From: Gluconobacter morbifer G707
Lineage (GTDB): Bacteria; Pseudomonadota; Alphaproteobacteria; Acetobacterales; Acetobacteraceae
Assembly: GCF_000234355.1 (NCBI RefSeq)
Contig: NZ_AGQV01000001.1
Location: 744,001-808,000, forward strand
Reading direction: 5' to 3'
Length of the DNA: 64,000 nt
Positions 62,539 through 64,000 of the stretch are shown piece after piece; the stretch's first letter is position 1, and every line of letters begins with the position of its first letter. The translations under genes and the position numbers were made by a program. The notes under the pieces were generated by a model. The model was not told the origin of the DNA. It ran no database searches and saw only the letters and a list, made by a program, of their open reading frames with translations.

Positions 62539-63909
62539 TCAGCTGGACAGGGTATCGTAAAGCAGCTTGAAGTTCAGGAGAAGAATGAAGGCTGCTACAC
62601 TCCATGATAGTAGGCGTATGGCGGGTGAAATGACGAATTCTCCCATTTTTCGTTTGTCGGAAACGAATTTCACCAGAGGAATGACTGCGAAGGGTAACTG
62701 AAGCGAGAGGATGACCTGACTGGCCAGCAACAGCATGCCAACGCCCTGATCACCGTACAGGACTGTCACGATGGCGACCGGGATGATGGCCAGTCCCCGG
62801 GTCAGGAGGCGTCGGGCCCAGTGCGGGATCCGCAGCCGGAGGAAGCCTTCCATGATGATCTGGCCCGCCAGAGTGCCTGTAACGGTGGAATTGGTGCCGG
62901 CTGCGAGAAGAGCCAGTGCAAACAGGGTAGAGGCCATTCCCAGCCCAAGGATGGGTGACAGAAGTCGATAGGCATCCTCGATTTCCGCTACCCCCTGATG
63001 ACCGGTTGTATGAAAGGCCGCGGCCGCGACGACGAGAATGGCCCCGTTGATGAAAAGAGCCAGCATCAGCGCTATCGTACTATCCAGCGTGGACCAGCGG
63101 ATGGCGTCCCGTCGTCCGGCAGGCGTGCGCTCGTAAGCGCGTGTCTGAACGATTGAAGAATGCAGATAAAGATTATGCGGCATGACGGTTGCGCCGATAA
63201 TGCCGATGGCAATGTACAGCATGGACGGATCCGTCACGATCCCGGTTGGCGGTAACAGGCCGGCCAGTACGTCTCTGACCGGTGGGGCCGCGGCCACAAC
63301 CTGAATGCCGAAACAAAGCGCGATGATGCTGAGCAGGACGATTACGAAGGCTTCGAGGTACCGGAAACCACGGTTCATCAGAAGAAGAACGATCAGCGCA
63401 TCGAAAATGGAGAGTAGCGCTCCGCCCAGCAGAGGAAGGCCAAAAAGAAGCTTCAGGGCTACTGCCGTACCAATTACCTCTGCAAGATCACACGCAATGA
63501 TCGCCAGTTCGCAGGCCAGCCACAGGACGATATTGAGGGCAGGATGAAAATGATCCCGGCAGGCCTGTGCAAGATCGCGCCCCGTTGCAATGCCCAGGCG
63601 GGCGGAAAGCGCCTGCAACAGGATGGCCATCAGGTTGGATAGCATGATGATGCTCAGAAGCGTGTAGCCGAACTGCGCCCCACCCTGAAGGTCCGTCGCC
63701 CAGTTACCCGGGTCCATATATCCGACAGACACCATGTAGCCCGGGCCGACAAAAGCCAGAAACCGCCGGAACCATGACGCGCCAGCGGCAGGAACCCGGA
63801 CGGATGCAAAAGCTTCCGGCAGGCTGGGGCGGTCTTCGTCCGTGTCTCGGGAAAAACGCCAGCCCGAGCCAGAAGCGGAGTTATCAGACGGGGAAGGTTG
63901 GCTGGACAT
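62539..63909 (-). CDS. mntH: NRAMP family Mn2+/Fe2+ transporter
   Basis: A 456-residue proton-coupled divalent metal transporter with 11 predicted membrane helices. The metal-site motif DPGN is near residues 66-69 ([11 protein letters not shown]), and the [10 protein letters not shown] segment with the second metal-binding Met/His region is near 244-253. The soluble N-terminus (about 45 residues) is polar and Ser/Pro-rich. Manganese is the usual substrate in bacteria. The upstream region carries an inverted repeat consistent with metal-dependent repression. Confidence 0.94.
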   Translation of the reverse strand: MSSQPSPSDNSASGSGWRFSRDTDEDRPSLPEAFASVRVPAAGASWFRRFLAFVGPGYMVSVGYMDPGNWATDLQGGAQFGYTLLSIIMLSNLMAILLQALSARLGIATGRDLAQACRDHFHPALNIVLWLACELAIIACDLAEVIGTAVALKLLFGLPLLGGALLSIFDALIVLLLMNRGFRYLEAFVIVLLSIIALCFGIQVVAAAPPVRDVLAGLLPPTGIVTDPSMLYIAIGIIGATVMPHNLYLHSSIVQTRAYERTPAGRRDAIRWSTLDSTIALMLALFINGAILVVAAAAFHTTGHQGVAEIEDAYRLLSPILGLGMASTLFALALLAAGTNSTVTGTLAGQIIMEGFLRLRIPHWARRLLTRGLAIIPVAIVTVLYGDQGVGMLLLASQVILSLQLPFAVIPLVKFVSDKRKMGEFVISPAIRLLSWSVAAFILLLNFKLLYDTLSS

Positions 63910-63955
63910 AAGGATGACATTCTTACGGAAAGCAATGAAATATTCAATATGCTAT

Positions 63956-63974
63956 ATATCTGAAGGGCAGATAT
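63956..63974. promoter_or_regulatory. Operator-like inverted repeat upstream of mntH
   Basis: The palindrome ATATCTG-aaggg-CAGATAT sits 47 nt before the mntH start, next to a second AT-rich stretch (63940-63958, AATATTCAATATGCTATAT). Both could bind a dimeric metal regulator of the MntR or Mur/Fur type. The assignment rests on position and symmetry only. Confidence 0.45.
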
Positions 63975-64000
63975 TGCCGATGGAAACGGGAAGCGGGCCA

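Noticed and set aside
63980-64000. Possible start of a plus-strand gene (ATG then ETGSGP) at the right edge
   Set aside because: Only seven codons are visible and the ribosome-binding site is poor. A divergent metal regulator would fit beside mntH, but it cannot be supported from this window.
1-64000. tRNA, rRNA, CRISPR, insertion sequence or prophage genes
   Set aside because: I looked for clover-leaf-like segments, regular spaced repeats, transposases and integrases and found none.

Overview
The window is dense, high-GC, mostly single-copy chromosomal DNA. Its genes look alphaproteobacterial and fit an acetic acid bacterium (Acetobacteraceae), most likely Gluconobacter or a close relative. 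The clues are several soluble short-chain polyol/ketone dehydrogenases, a glutathione-dependent formaldehyde pathway, MmcB and CarD, and a bacterial sphingolipid gene set. The genus is inferred from gene content and remembered gene order, not from a marker gene. I see no rRNA, tRNA, CRISPR array, insertion sequence or phage gene.

Region by region: 1-3.1 kb (minus) is a tightly overlapping RNA-maturation operon, miaB-phoH-ybeY followed by the first codons of a CorC/HlyC-type protein. 3.3-10.8 kb has a PlsC-type acyltransferase divergent from tamA-tamB. 10.8-14.4 kb (minus) holds a TPR/glycosyltransferase-like protein, a single-domain response regulator, a sugar-type SDR and CarD. 14.4-19.5 kb carries a bestrophin-like channel, the adhC-fghA formaldehyde operon with a coupled RNase T2 lipoprotein, then hisI and ygfZ. 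20.0-25.8 kb is a five-gene Mla-type lipid-transport operon headed by a membrane protein with a cyclase-like domain. Its ABC subunit has no recognisable Walker A or Walker B residues, and the cyclase-like domain has lost its metal and catalytic residues. 25.8-35.7 kb is a mixed region: a short Hsp70, bioB, a di-iron ferritin-like protein, a Dabb protein, an M13 peptidase, an OpuAC-like domain, an acetoin-reductase-like SDR, a methyltransferase and a frameshifted secreted protein.

35.8-40.4 kb is the fatty acid/cell wall block fabD-fabG-acpP-fabF-mltG. 40.5-42.8 kb has a SYLF lipoprotein, an inositol-monophosphatase family enzyme and MmcB. 42.9-57.5 kb is the most distinctive part, a large lipid island. 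One minus-strand operon joins every gene by 4-nt overlaps: metallophosphoesterase, lptF, lptG, a histidine-box fatty acid hydroxylase, an NTP-transferase and a GT4 glycosyltransferase. A second encodes a flippase, a CDP-glycerol-glycerophosphotransferase-like enzyme, an acyl-AMP ligase, a dedicated ACP and a serine-palmitoyltransferase-type enzyme. Between them, on the plus strand, lie a DAG/ceramide-kinase-type lipid kinase and a nucleotidyltransferase-like partner. Together they read as a locus for making, hydroxylating, decorating and exporting sphingolipid.

57.7-64 kb holds alr, an HD-domain nucleotidase-like protein, an unlisted 41-residue membrane protein, cysG, glsA and mntH, with an operator-like inverted repeat upstream of mntH. 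Three strong intrinsic terminators and several intergenic hairpins are visible.
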